Positions 1-8,074 of a stretch of 64,000 bases of DNA are shown piece after piece (within the stretch, counting starts at the first letter, position 1; each line of letters starts with the position of its first letter). The translations under genes were made by a program, and so were the position numbers. Source of the stretch: Desulfovibrio sp. GTDB lineage: Bacteria; Desulfobacterota; Desulfovibrionia; Desulfovibrionales; Desulfovibrionaceae. The stretch covers positions 386,701 to 450,700 of the forward strand of contig JAQYWK010000004.1 in NCBI GenBank assembly GCA_030145055.1, written 5' to 3'. The notes beneath the pieces are model-generated. The model was not told the origin of the DNA and ran no database searches. It was given only the letters and a program-made list of their open reading frames with translations.

Positions 1-292
1 ATTTCGCTGTGCCGGATGCCCGGCAGTTTCCAGTTTCTCCTAGGGCCCACAAAGGAGATCCGTGCAGAACTTTCGCGTTTGGTCACCCCTCTGGCCGAGC
101 CTCTAAGTCAGGCTCATTATGGGATTTAAATATCAACGCTTAGTTGACTCCCGTTGAGGGTTAGATAAAAAGTCATTTCCATGACTGCCTTTACCTCTTG
201 ATTAAAATATACGCCTCTGGGAATAATGCGTCAACACATTCCTAGATTTTATTTAGAACTTTTAATAATACCCTAAATAAACTAACAATTAT
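1..292. other. Left-edge non-coding region, possible structured RNA
   Basis: No convincing reading frame is present. Bases 1-190 are more GC-rich than the flank and hold several short hairpins: GCCGG/CCGGC near 11-26, TCTCCT/AGGAGA near 35-58 and GAGCCT/AGGCTC near 99-117. AGTCA/TGACT lies near 172-187. Such clustered hairpins suit the end of a structured RNA such as 6S RNA, but I could not match conserved 6S, SRP, tmRNA or RNase P motifs. The strand is unknown. Bases 190-292 are AT-rich with nothing recognisable. Confidence 0.3.
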
Positions 293-1303
293 TTAGAAAT
301 AAAGTGCTGTTGGAGCAACGGAATCAGCCTTTTCTGTGCCAGTAAGGACCATTGCCTGAGTAAATTCAGACTTCAATTGATCGATATATTTCTCAGCGCC
401 TTCTTGTAATCCACCCATGGTTGCAATGGAGAAAGGGCGTCCTATCATGACTGCGTCTGCTCCTAGAGCTAGCATTTTAAGAACGTCAATTCCGGTTCTA
501 ACGCCGCCATCAACCATTATGCAGCACTGACCTGCAACAGCTTCGGATATAGCTTGCAGCACTTCGGCTGTTCCAGGGCATGAATCAAGAACGCGTCCGC
601 CATGATTTGAAACAACAATGCCCTTAGCACCGGCATCAATAGCCATCTTTGCTTCATCAGGGGTCATTATTCCTTTTAAGATGAAGTCGGCATTAACGGA
701 TTCGATTATGTCTCGCAATTTACTAATTGGCTTGGGCGTAACAGGCCTGCCCATTTTTCTGAGGGTGATAAGGCCGGCCGCATCAATATCCATTCCGATG
801 ATTTTAGCACCTGTCTGGTCAGCTTTTTCTAATTTCATATGAAGTTCAGCTTCTTCCCACGGCTTGATGAAAGGAATGCCGTGTCCGCCTAATTCTTCAA
901 TCGCGTTAAATCCGCTTTGATAGATGAATTCCGGCACTCCATCTCCGGTGCAACCGATGATTCCTTTCGCTGCACAAGCTTTGAGTTTAGCCGAAATGTA
1001 ATCCGCTTCCTCTATTTTTCCGCCCATATTAAAGGACACTCCGCCAATTGGAGCGGCTAGAACAGGAATATCAAGCTTCATACCCATGATATTTACGCTG
1101 GTGTCGGGTTCACTAAATTCGTGGATGGTGCGCATGTTCAGTTTTATGTTTGCAAGAGCTGTAACATTGTTTTTAAAGCTGGAAGCTGTACCTAATCCGC
1201 CCATTCCGGGCACTTCGCCTGTACAGGCTTTGCCGTTGCATACTGGACAAACCTTACAGTAACCTTTCATTAATTCTTTTGCGTGTTCGCGAACTGTTTT
1301 CAT
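293..1303 (-). CDS. FMN-dependent alpha-hydroxy-acid dehydrogenase
   Basis: A 336-residue cytoplasmic flavoprotein of the glycolate oxidase/L-lactate dehydrogenase family, which oxidises 2-hydroxy acids to 2-oxo acids. The C-terminal half has the FMN/catalytic motif SNHGGRVLD near residue 232 and the phosphate-binding stretch DGGVRTGIDVLKMLALGADA near 265. The N-terminus carries a Cys cluster (CKVCPVCNGKAC, residues 16-27) seen in anaerobe members but not in classic GOX. The ATG is preceded by AGGAG. It is the last gene of a GntR-TSUP-dehydrogenase operon, with an 86-bp gap upstream. The substrate cannot be read from sequence; lactate or glycolate are plausible. Confidence 0.85.
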   Translation of the reverse strand: MKTVREHAKELMKGYCKVCPVCNGKACTGEVPGMGGLGTASSFKNNVTALANIKLNMRTIHEFSEPDTSVNIMGMKLDIPVLAAPIGGVSFNMGGKIEEADYISAKLKACAAKGIIGCTGDGVPEFIYQSGFNAIEELGGHGIPFIKPWEEAELHMKLEKADQTGAKIIGMDIDAAGLITLRKMGRPVTPKPISKLRDIIESVNADFILKGIMTPDEAKMAIDAGAKGIVVSNHGGRVLDSCPGTAEVLQAISEAVAGQCCIMVDGGVRTGIDVLKMLALGADAVMIGRPFSIATMGGLQEGAEKYIDQLKSEFTQAMVLTGTEKADSVAPTALYF

Positions 1304-1389
1304 GTAAATTACTCCTGAATATAAATTAAAGTACTTTCAAAAACATAATTTAGTGACGGCTTATTATCTGTAATGTGAAATTTTTTAAA

Positions 1390-2187
1390 TTAAAAGAGGC
1401 TGATCAGCATTTTAGTTGCTACAATGAAAAGTAAAATTGCAAAAATCATTTTCAGTTTAGCGACTGGCAAGCTGTGAGCCAATTTTGCACCGATCGGGGC
1501 CGTAAGCATGCTTGTGGACACAATACCGAGAAGAGCTGGTAAATATACGTAACCGATTGTCCATTCAGGAAGTCCTTGAGCACCTATGCCTGTCCAAACA
1601 AAACCTGCTGTTCCGGCCAAAGCAATGGGTAGCCCAATTGCCGCGGCGGTACCTATCGCTGTGTGAATTTGAATGTTGCACATGGTCAGGAATGGTACAG
1701 AAAGTGTTCCCCCGCCGATACCTACAAGGCTGGACATAGCCCCGATAAGATTACCTGCTCCGAACATTCCCCATTTTTTAGGTATATCGCGAGAAGCTTT
1801 TGGTTTAAGGCCTAGAAGCATCTGAGATGCTACATAGTATAGGAACACGATGAAGATTACCTTCAAGACAGTTGTATTTAAGTAAGCCGCGAAACAAGAT
1901 CCTAGAAAAGTACCGATCAGAATTCCCGGGGTAATTGTTTTGAAAATATCCCAGCGGATCGCTCCTCTTTTATTATGAGCTTTCATGCTCGAAATAGATG
2001 TGAAAATAATGGTCGCAAGAGAAGTTCCCAAGGCAACATGCATTAGCTGGCCCTCAGTAACTCCTAGTGGTGGAAGTGCAAAATAAAGAATCGGGACAAT
2101 CACAAGCCCGCCGCCAATCCCCAGAAGTCCAGCAAGAACTCCGGCAAATGCACCAAGAATTACAAAAATTAATAAGGTCGTAATCAC
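1390..2187 (-). CDS. TSUP (TauE/SafE) family membrane transporter
   Basis: A 265-residue integral membrane protein with about eight hydrophobic segments. The two family repeats are visible as GLLGIGGGLVIVP near residue 20 and SLVGIGGGTLSVP near 153. TauE/SafE proteins move anions such as sulfite, sulfoacetate or other organosulfur and organic acids; the substrate is unknown here. The start is GTG at 2187, preceded by GAGAGGA. It lies 35 bp downstream of the GntR gene and upstream of the hydroxyacid dehydrogenase, so it may exchange the substrate or product of that enzyme (inference). Confidence 0.85.
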   Translation of the reverse strand: MITTLLIFVILGAFAGVLAGLLGIGGGLVIVPILYFALPPLGVTEGQLMHVALGTSLATIIFTSISSMKAHNKRGAIRWDIFKTITPGILIGTFLGSCFAAYLNTTVLKVIFIVFLYYVASQMLLGLKPKASRDIPKKWGMFGAGNLIGAMSSLVGIGGGTLSVPFLTMCNIQIHTAIGTAAAIGLPIALAGTAGFVWTGIGAQGLPEWTIGYVYLPALLGIVSTSMLTAPIGAKLAHSLPVAKLKMIFAILLFIVATKMLISLF

Positions 2188-2222
2188 GGTCGGTTCCTCT
2201 CTTTATTTTAAACATTTTATAA

Positions 2223-2897
2223 TTAATCAGAGCCGGTCGCAGCAGATTCAACATCTTCGATATGTTGCTCCATTACCTTGCGAGCCATTTCTGAATCGTG
2301 TCTTTCAAATGCTTCAAGTAAATTAAAATGCGCTGTCATAGACTTTTCTAGCCGACGCTTATTTTGCAAAGGTTCAGAGCGGCTTTCATCCATGATCTTA
2401 CTGAGCGCGTTCAGCATGTCTGGAAAAATACTATTGCCTGTTGCCATCGCAACTTCATGATGAAACTGCGCGTCAAGGTCGCTACTCTCTTCGCCCGCAC
2501 GGAGTCTAATTTCTTGATCGCAAACAATCACCTTCATGCGTTTCAACGTTTCATCATCAATAGATATAGCAGCAAGGGCCGCAATTTGCGGTTCAACAAT
2601 TTTTCGAAATTCGAAAATGTCGCTTATGCGTTTCTTTTGATCCGCAAAAGCCTTAGAAAAAGCATCAATAATCTGTGAATCAGCGCCCGCAAGGATATAT
2701 GTTCCGTCACCGCGTCTGCTTTCAACTAAATTTTTGTGCACAAGAGACTTAATCGCTTCACGAACAGAACTGCGAGAAACTTTGAATTTTTCAGCAAGGC
2801 TGCGCTCAGAAGGAAGTTTATCTCCCTGCTGCAATTCACCGGATTTAATAAGCTCCGTTATCTGGTTCGCAACAGATTCATAAACTGGATTCTGCAT
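2223..2897 (-). CDS. GntR-family (FadR/LldR-type) transcriptional regulator
   Basis: A 224-residue regulator. Residues 10-70 form a GntR winged helix (KLPSERSLAEKFKVSRSSVREAIK, then a wing ending RRGDGTYIL). Residues about 90-215 fit an FCD effector domain with the helical QFHHEVAMATGN segment that often supplies metal ligands. LldR- and PdhR-like members respond to lactate, pyruvate or similar acids. First gene of the operon with TSUP and hydroxyacid dehydrogenase genes. Two TGGT-N3-ACCA-type sites sit directly upstream (2914-2957), suggesting autoregulation. No strong ribosome binding site is visible. Confidence 0.88.
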   Translation of the reverse strand: MQNPVYESVANQITELIKSGELQQGDKLPSERSLAEKFKVSRSSVREAIKSLVHKNLVESRRGDGTYILAGADSQIIDAFSKAFADQKKRISDIFEFRKIVEPQIAALAAISIDDETLKRMKVIVCDQEIRLRAGEESSDLDAQFHHEVAMATGNSIFPDMLNALSKIMDESRSEPLQNKRRLEKSMTAHFNLLEAFERHDSEMARKVMEQHIEDVESAATGSD

Positions 2898-2913
2898 ATT
2901 TTAGATGTTCCTA

Positions 2914-2957
2914 TTCGGTCCTACCAATTTTGTTAACAAACAATTGGTCAGACCAAT
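2914..2957. promoter_or_regulatory. Two GntR/FadR-type operators
   Basis: A perfect 15-bp palindrome at 2943-2957 (ATTGGTC-A-GACCAAT) contains TGGTCAGACCA, the FadR/LldR-subfamily pattern TGGT-N3-ACCA. A second copy with one mismatch (CGGTCCTACCA, 2916-2926) lies 29 bp away, closer to the start codon of the GntR gene. Tandem sites about three helical turns apart suit cooperative autorepression. Confidence 0.75.
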
Positions 2958-3000
2958 ATCATTGTTTATTTGATCAGGCAATAGTTTGTGTAGAATAAAA

Positions 3001-3042
3001 AAATCCCCCTTCAGCGGTTAGTGCTGAAGGGGGATTTTTTTA
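3001..3042. terminator. Bidirectional rho-independent terminator
   Basis: Stem AAATCCCCCTTCAGC/GCTGAAGGGGGATTT with a 7-base loop, a T-run on the right and an A-run on the left. On the minus strand it ends the VOC gene and separates it from the GntR operon. Confidence 0.85.
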
Positions 3043-3057
3043 AACTTGATAGTTTGA

Positions 3058-3555
3058 TTACTTTTGGTATGCCCCAGCGGAATAATTCAATTCATAGCTG
3101 TGGCTATATATTTCAACAATGTTTCCGAAGGGATCTTCGCAATATACCATCCGATAAGGCTTTTCCCCAGGGTAATATTCACGAATCGGCATTCGCTGCT
3201 TGCCGCCATTAGCGACTATCTTTGCTGCGAGTCCTTCCACGTCCGGATCCTGAACGCTGTAGTGAAATACGCCTGTCTTCCAGAATTCAAAATTGTTTTT
3301 ACGACGTTCTGAGTTGGGGAATTCAAATAATTCGATACCTATCCTGTCTCCGGTGGAAAGGTGGGCGATCTTAAAACTGCCCCATCCCTCGCCGAATACA
3401 TCGTTGCACATTATTCCAATGGCAGATTCATCCTGTTGGATTTCAGTTGGCGGAATGATAACATACCATCCCATAACTTCGGTGTAGAAATTAACTGCTT
3501 GGTCAAGATCCGTGACAGTTATACCAATGTGTGAAAAAGTTCTTGGGTAAGTCAT
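3058..3555 (-). CDS. VOC-family (glyoxalase/dioxygenase-like) protein
   Basis: A 165-residue protein of the vicinal-oxygen-chelate superfamily. The N-terminal half begins FSHIGITVTDLDQAVNFYTEVMGW, the standard beta-alpha-beta VOC opening with a metal-ligand His. A later YCEDPFGNIVEIYSH segment gives the Glu/His end of the second module. Family members include glyoxalases, extradiol dioxygenases and resistance proteins; the substrate is not predictable. The ATG at 3555 is chosen because GAGGAG lies just upstream; a longer frame reaches 3615 but has no ribosome binding site. It is divergent from an HxlR regulator that probably controls it. Confidence 0.82.
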   Translation of the reverse strand: MTYPRTFSHIGITVTDLDQAVNFYTEVMGWYVIIPPTEIQQDESAIGIMCNDVFGEGWGSFKIAHLSTGDRIGIELFEFPNSERRKNNFEFWKTGVFHYSVQDPDVEGLAAKIVANGGKQRMPIREYYPGEKPYRMVYCEDPFGNIVEIYSHSYELNYSAGAYQK

Positions 3556-3701
3556 AGCGTTTCTCCTCTTTTTTATCGTGTTTAGATAACTTAACTCGTT
3601 ATATTTTTTAAACAAGAGGGCACTTTTAACTTCGGTACGAACCTTTTGGTAAGAATTGAATAATGTCGCATTGATTGCGTCTAAACTTTTTTTGAGGGTA
3701 C

Positions 3702-4046
3702 ATGATCACATTCAAAGGGAAACAGTTTCATTGTCCTGTAGAAGTAACTATGGGCATGATTAGCGGAAAGTGGAAAAGCCTGATTTTATGGCATCTTCAC
3801 GCTGGGGTAATGCGTTATAAAGAGTTGGAGCGCATTGTTCCGGGTGTTAGCCAAAAGATGCTTACTCAGCAGTTGAAGGAAATGGAGGGAGATAATTTAT
3901 TAATTCGTACTGTATACCCTGAAGTTCCGCCCCGTGTTGAATATGAATTGACGGAATTGGGGCATAGTGTTTTCCCTATATTAGAAATGATGCACATTTG
4001 GGCTGTTGAAAAGCTAAGCTATCAAACTGATGAAATAAAAAAATAA
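3702..4046 (+). CDS. HxlR-family transcriptional regulator
   Basis: A 114-residue MarR-like winged-helix regulator. Family hallmarks are CPVEVTMGMISGKWKSLILWHL at the N-terminus (a Cys in the usual HxlR position, residue 11) and RYKELERIVPGVSQKMLTQQLKEME, followed by the wing. HxlR proteins usually control an adjacent divergent gene and often sense aldehydes, quinones or redox state through that Cys. Here the divergent neighbour is the VOC gene, with a 146-bp shared promoter region. Confidence 0.9.
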   Translation: MITFKGKQFHCPVEVTMGMISGKWKSLILWHLHAGVMRYKELERIVPGVSQKMLTQQLKEMEGDNLLIRTVYPEVPPRVEYELTELGHSVFPILEMMHIWAVEKLSYQTDEIKK

Positions 4047-4078
4047 CCCCCGCAGAATTTTAATTCTACGGGGGTAGG
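4047..4078. terminator. Rho-independent terminator
   Basis: Stem CCCCCGCAGAATT/AATTCTACGGGGG between the convergent HxlR and M16 genes. The preceding A-run (4037-4043) gives a T-tract on the minus strand, so it chiefly serves the peptidase gene. Confidence 0.7.
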
Positions 4079-4110
4079 GGGCTAATTAAATAGCAGGTTT
4101 TCTTTTATGG

Positions 4111-6954
4111 CTAAGGCTGAACAGTTAGAGTGTATCTCTTGCTCCAGTCCAGATATTTGTTAATGAGCACTCGTACTTCTGCCGCGCTCATCTTAGCTGC
4201 TTTTTCGATAATCTTAATGTCCATATCAGGCTCGAATCCTCTTACTATCAGGCCTGCAGATTCTCTGCTCCTTGATAGTAAACTCTGATGATCCTGATAG
4301 TATTCGCCTCTCAGAATATTCCTAGCGCGCTGAATTTCATCTTCCGGCAGATCTTCTTTTTGCAGCATGACTACTGTTTTTTCAAATCCAGCCATTGCCT
4401 GTTCTACCTGTTCCGGCTTGGTTCCTATGTAGAAAGCCATGAATCCGGTTTTAGGTGCCTGCCATAGGAAGGCTGTTACTGTGTACCCAAGACCCTGCTT
4501 GTCGCGTAGGTCACGGAACAGTAATCCGCTTTGTCCTGCTAGAGATGCTCTCAGTAGAGAGAGTCCCGCAGTAGCGTCTTCGTCTTCCATTCCGGGCACT
4601 GGGAACACAGCCATGAGGTGTGCCTGATTGCGATCCGGCAGAGTCAGCTCAAGGCTATTCTCAGATCCCCAAGTAGGGGCTGGGATTTCTACAGGCTTAT
4701 CTTTCTTGACCAGTTTCGCATCAAGTTCATAAGCAAAGTCCATAACTGCTTCGCGATCATAATCACCGCAGACAGCTATTACGAATGGGCGTGCTGATTG
4801 TCTGGTCCAGAAGTCACGAATATTTTCTTCCGTGAAATTCATAACCGTTTTCGGCACACCTAAGTGGTAATATGAGTAGCTTCCGTCTTTAAACAGGAAC
4901 GGGAATATGTTTCGGAAGGCAAGGCCCATAGGGCGATCTTCTTTGCGTTTAATAGCTGAAACCTGATCTTGTTTAGCGCGATCAATTTCTTCTGGAGCAA
5001 AACGTGGAGCTGTAAGGATTTCACTGATAAGCGGGAATACGTCAGCTGTGAATTTTGAAGGGAACTTCGAGCTGATTGAGAATATTTCGCGTCCGGCGGA
5101 AGCCCCGATGGAGGTTGCCCGGTCAGAAACGTAATCTTCAAATTCAGTGGCATTCATGCTTGCTGTTCCGCGAGTAAGGCTTTGTGAAACCAGAGCTGAA
5201 AGTCCTTGCTCTTCTATAGATAGATCTGCATCGCCGCCAGTCCAGTACATGGACATCGCGGTGTAGGGCAGAGTTGTGTCTGGAATAAATACAAGCTTGC
5301 TACCGTTGGCAAGTTCAATCGTTGCGGATTCACCCGGGCCGGACATAGCTTTTTCGCTTGCGTCTGCTTTTTTGGTAGTCCAGTTAGCCTCGATAATATC
5401 TTCAATGTTTTTTTCGGTTACTTTTGAACCTTCGGGCATGAGCATGCAGGATGCCAGCTTTTCTGGAACGAAGTACTCGTCGTATAGTTCCTGAAGCTGA
5501 GCGCGGGAAATATTCTTTATATCGTAAAGGTAATTTTCCTCAGCTTGTTGTCCACCTTCGAAGAATTGGAAGTAACCGAGCTTTGATGCAAGTCCGGAAA
5601 GAGTTTCTTTGGTAAGGAAAAGTGAATCTTCAAGATTCATGGAAACGCGGTCCATTTCACGGTCGGTGAACTGGTTGAAATCGATGGAAGACATTTCCAC
5701 CATAAGTTCTTTCCAGAATTCCTCAACTTTGTCAGCATCAAGAGTCGCGAAAATATAAAGCATGCCGGACCGTTCAAGGGTCAGGGATGACACTGAAATG
5801 CTGTCGACCATTCTCTTTTCATATTTGAACTTGCGGTAGAGCTTAGAAGTTTCGCCGCCGCCTAATAGTTCGCAAAGAGTTTCAAGTCCTGCAACTTTCG
5901 CAGAGCTTAAACCGGGAATTGGAAGAGCTGCACCGATGTACGCTTTGTTCCATTTGCCGGGAATTATCTTTACTGTTGTTTTCCCTGTTTCCGGAAATGG
6001 AAATTCGACAGGTGGAACCACAGCCTGTGATGATTTTAAAGATCCACAAAGCCTTTCAGCTTCGATAGCAACTTGCTCAGGATCAATTTTACCGACAACG
6101 CTAAGCAGCATTGACTGCGGCTGATAGAGTCTGTCGATGTATGCGTGAATATCTTCGGAAGATATTTTTTCAACAGTTTCACGGTAGCCGATGATAGGCC
6201 ACTGATAGCTGGTGTCTTTCCATACTATGGATTGCAGAGTCTTGAAGATTCTGCTTCCGGGATTGTCTTCGCCTCTTTCTAATTCGGAAAGAACCACATC
6301 GCGTTCAGACTTAAGTTCTTCTGGATCAATTTTGCCGTTGAACGCCATATCTGTGACGATATCCATGCCGAGCTTCCACTCATTTTCGGGCACTTCAACG
6401 TAATATACAGTGTAGTCGAAACTTGTCGCGGCATTCATATCACCGCCGATAGATTCGATTTCAAGAGCAGTCTGTCCGGGCGCGCGTTTCTCGGTCCCTT
6501 TAAAAACCATATGTTCGAGAAGATGGCTGATGCCGGCCTGATCAGGTGTTTCGTAAGAAGATCCGGCATGAACAAACAGACGTACATTGACCAGAGGAAA
6601 TCTAGTATCTTCCTTTATAAGGAGGGTCATGCCGTTTTTTAGCTTGATTGTGTGCGGGCCTTCTCCCGATGCAAGTACATCGGAAATCTCTTTTTTAAGT
6701 TCAGCTATGGCGGCAGTTTCAGCAGAGTTTTTAGTCTGAGAAGCAGCCTGAGATTCGTTTACGGCTGTAGAAGCTTTTGTAACGATCTCTTCAGACAGGA
6801 CGGTTGCGTCCTGCTTTTTTGTTTGGTCGGTTCTTTCAACCTTACATCCGGCAGTCATTATAAGTACTCCGAGTAGAAGGAGAAGGATGGATAGCTTTGC
6901 AATTCTGAATCCTTTTGCGGTAAAATCAGCCGCGTATTTTTGATGGGGGAACAT
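4111..6954 (-). CDS. M16 (pitrilysin) family zinc peptidase, membrane-anchored
   Basis: A 947-residue two-module M16 peptidase of the PqqL/YhjJ type. A hydrophobic segment near residues 23-37 ends in LIMTAGC, a probable lipobox, so it is likely a periplasmic lipoprotein. The inverted zinc motif HLLEH is at about residue 144, with the downstream Glu in ELERGEDNPGSR. The C-terminal module (from about residue 540) lacks HxxEH, as expected for the non-catalytic half of the clamshell. The ATG at 6954 is preferred over the TTG at 6978 because GGGAG precedes it. It stands alone, convergent with the HxlR gene. Confidence 0.85.
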   Translation of the reverse strand: MFPHQKYAADFTAKGFRIAKLSILLLLLGVLIMTAGCKVERTDQTKKQDATVLSEEIVTKASTAVNESQAASQTKNSAETAAIAELKKEISDVLASGEGPHTIKLKNGMTLLIKEDTRFPLVNVRLFVHAGSSYETPDQAGISHLLEHMVFKGTEKRAPGQTALEIESIGGDMNAATSFDYTVYYVEVPENEWKLGMDIVTDMAFNGKIDPEELKSERDVVLSELERGEDNPGSRIFKTLQSIVWKDTSYQWPIIGYRETVEKISSEDIHAYIDRLYQPQSMLLSVVGKIDPEQVAIEAERLCGSLKSSQAVVPPVEFPFPETGKTTVKIIPGKWNKAYIGAALPIPGLSSAKVAGLETLCELLGGGETSKLYRKFKYEKRMVDSISVSSLTLERSGMLYIFATLDADKVEEFWKELMVEMSSIDFNQFTDREMDRVSMNLEDSLFLTKETLSGLASKLGYFQFFEGGQQAEENYLYDIKNISRAQLQELYDEYFVPEKLASCMLMPEGSKVTEKNIEDIIEANWTTKKADASEKAMSGPGESATIELANGSKLVFIPDTTLPYTAMSMYWTGGDADLSIEEQGLSALVSQSLTRGTASMNATEFEDYVSDRATSIGASAGREIFSISSKFPSKFTADVFPLISEILTAPRFAPEEIDRAKQDQVSAIKRKEDRPMGLAFRNIFPFLFKDGSYSYYHLGVPKTVMNFTEENIRDFWTRQSARPFVIAVCGDYDREAVMDFAYELDAKLVKKDKPVEIPAPTWGSENSLELTLPDRNQAHLMAVFPVPGMEDEDATAGLSLLRASLAGQSGLLFRDLRDKQGLGYTVTAFLWQAPKTGFMAFYIGTKPEQVEQAMAGFEKTVVMLQKEDLPEDEIQRARNILRGEYYQDHQSLLSRSRESAGLIVRGFEPDMDIKIIEKAAKMSAAEVRVLINKYLDWSKRYTLTVQP

Positions 6955-7414
6955 GTCTCTTAAACTCCCGTATGTCAATGGCGTATTGCCGTGAAAATAA
7001 CACTCAATATTTAGTGCAAATCTAATTACCTTACTTGGTCAACTAGAACTAAGCATCGGACGCTATGTGGTCAACGGAAGATTGTAAATAGCAATGGTTT
7101 CATTTTCGAATGCAATTATGTGTAATTTGTTGTAATGCTAATTTTGTTATTTAATGGGGTGGACAATGTCCTATGAAAAAAAAGAAGGTATCAAGTATTT
7201 GCTAATTTGACATCTTTTTGATGTTAGATACTGTAATTGTTCGTATTTATATTTTGTAAAATTAAATAATAAATTTTATCTCTCCCTAATATACAGTACT
7301 GAAAGTCATTTTCTAAGATTGATTGATTGATAAACCAATCAATGGTATACAATATCCCAATCCAAACAAATGATAGTTGCGAGGTATCTTTTAAATAATT
7401 AAATGGAGGTGCGG
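6955..7414. promoter_or_regulatory. Divergent promoter region before frdCAB
   Basis: A 460-bp AT-rich gap between the divergent M16 peptidase and frdC. It holds a perfect inverted repeat at 7322-7343 (ATTGATTG-N6-CAATCAAT), 71 bp before the frdC start. An everted repeat GGACA-A-TGTCC lies at 7161-7171. The first is a good operator candidate for the frd operon. It is not a standard FNR box, because the spacing between TTGAT and ATCAA is 6 rather than 4. Confidence 0.5.
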
Positions 7415-8065
7415 ATGTCTTTCGATTTACCTGTCACGGCTGCCAAGTCGGGCAAAACTGATGCTATTCTGGACTGGCTTCAGATGATTTCCGGTGTAGC
7501 TCTTATCATTTTCGTATTCATGCATATGACTCTTGTTTCAAGCGTACTGATTAATCCAGGAATTATGGACGCTATTGCTCATACGTATGAAGCTAATTAC
7601 ATGGCTCAGGTCGGCGGACCTTTGCTTTTCCTTCTCTTCCTTTTTCATTTTTATCTTGCAGCTCGCAAGATTCCATTCAGGCTTGAAGGCCAGAAGACCA
7701 TCTGGGCTCATGCCAAAATGTTGAACCACAGAGACACTTGGCTCTGGATTGTACAGGCTGCTTCCGCAATGATTATCCTCATTATGGGGTCAATCCACAT
7801 GTGGGCTGTTCTAAGCGATCTACCTATCACTGCTGCTCGCTCCGCTGCTCGTATGCAGTCCGGACCTTGGGTTTACTTCTATCTTCTTCTTGCTCCTCTG
7901 GTTGTTCTGCACGTTGTTGCAGGGCTTTACCGTATTGCAGTTAAGTGGGGTGTTGCTAAGGACTACTCGCGCGAGAAACTCAATAAAATTGCAATTGGCC
8001 TCGGGATTGCTTTTATCGTCATCGGCCTTGCGACAATTGTTCGTTTTATGACTCTGGCAGTGTAA
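7415..8065 (+). CDS. frdC: Fumarate reductase/succinate dehydrogenase cytochrome b subunit
   Basis: A 216-residue membrane anchor with five hydrophobic helices. It is of the Wolinella-type single-polypeptide, di-haem cytochrome b family. Four His residues sit in helices as expected for two haems b: FMHMTLVSS, LFHFYLAARKIP, SIHMWAVLSD and VVLHVVAGLYR. It passes electrons between the menaquinone pool and FrdB. The start at 7415 is supported by GGAGG ending 5 bases upstream; an ATG at 7403 overlaps that Shine-Dalgarno. First gene of frdCAB. Confidence 0.9.
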   Translation: MSFDLPVTAAKSGKTDAILDWLQMISGVALIIFVFMHMTLVSSVLINPGIMDAIAHTYEANYMAQVGGPLLFLLFLFHFYLAARKIPFRLEGQKTIWAHAKMLNHRDTWLWIVQAASAMIILIMGSIHMWAVLSDLPITAARSAARMQSGPWVYFYLLLAPLVVLHVVAGLYRIAVKWGVAKDYSREKLNKIAIGLGIAFIVIGLATIVRFMTLAV

Positions 8066-8074
8066 GGGGGATTG

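Noticed and set aside
2364-2678. 104-residue frame opposite the GntR gene
   Set aside because: Antisense shadow of a well-supported regulator gene.
7318-7343. FNR/CRP box before frdC
   Set aside because: TTGAT and ATCAA halves are 6 bp apart instead of 4; kept only as a generic palindrome.
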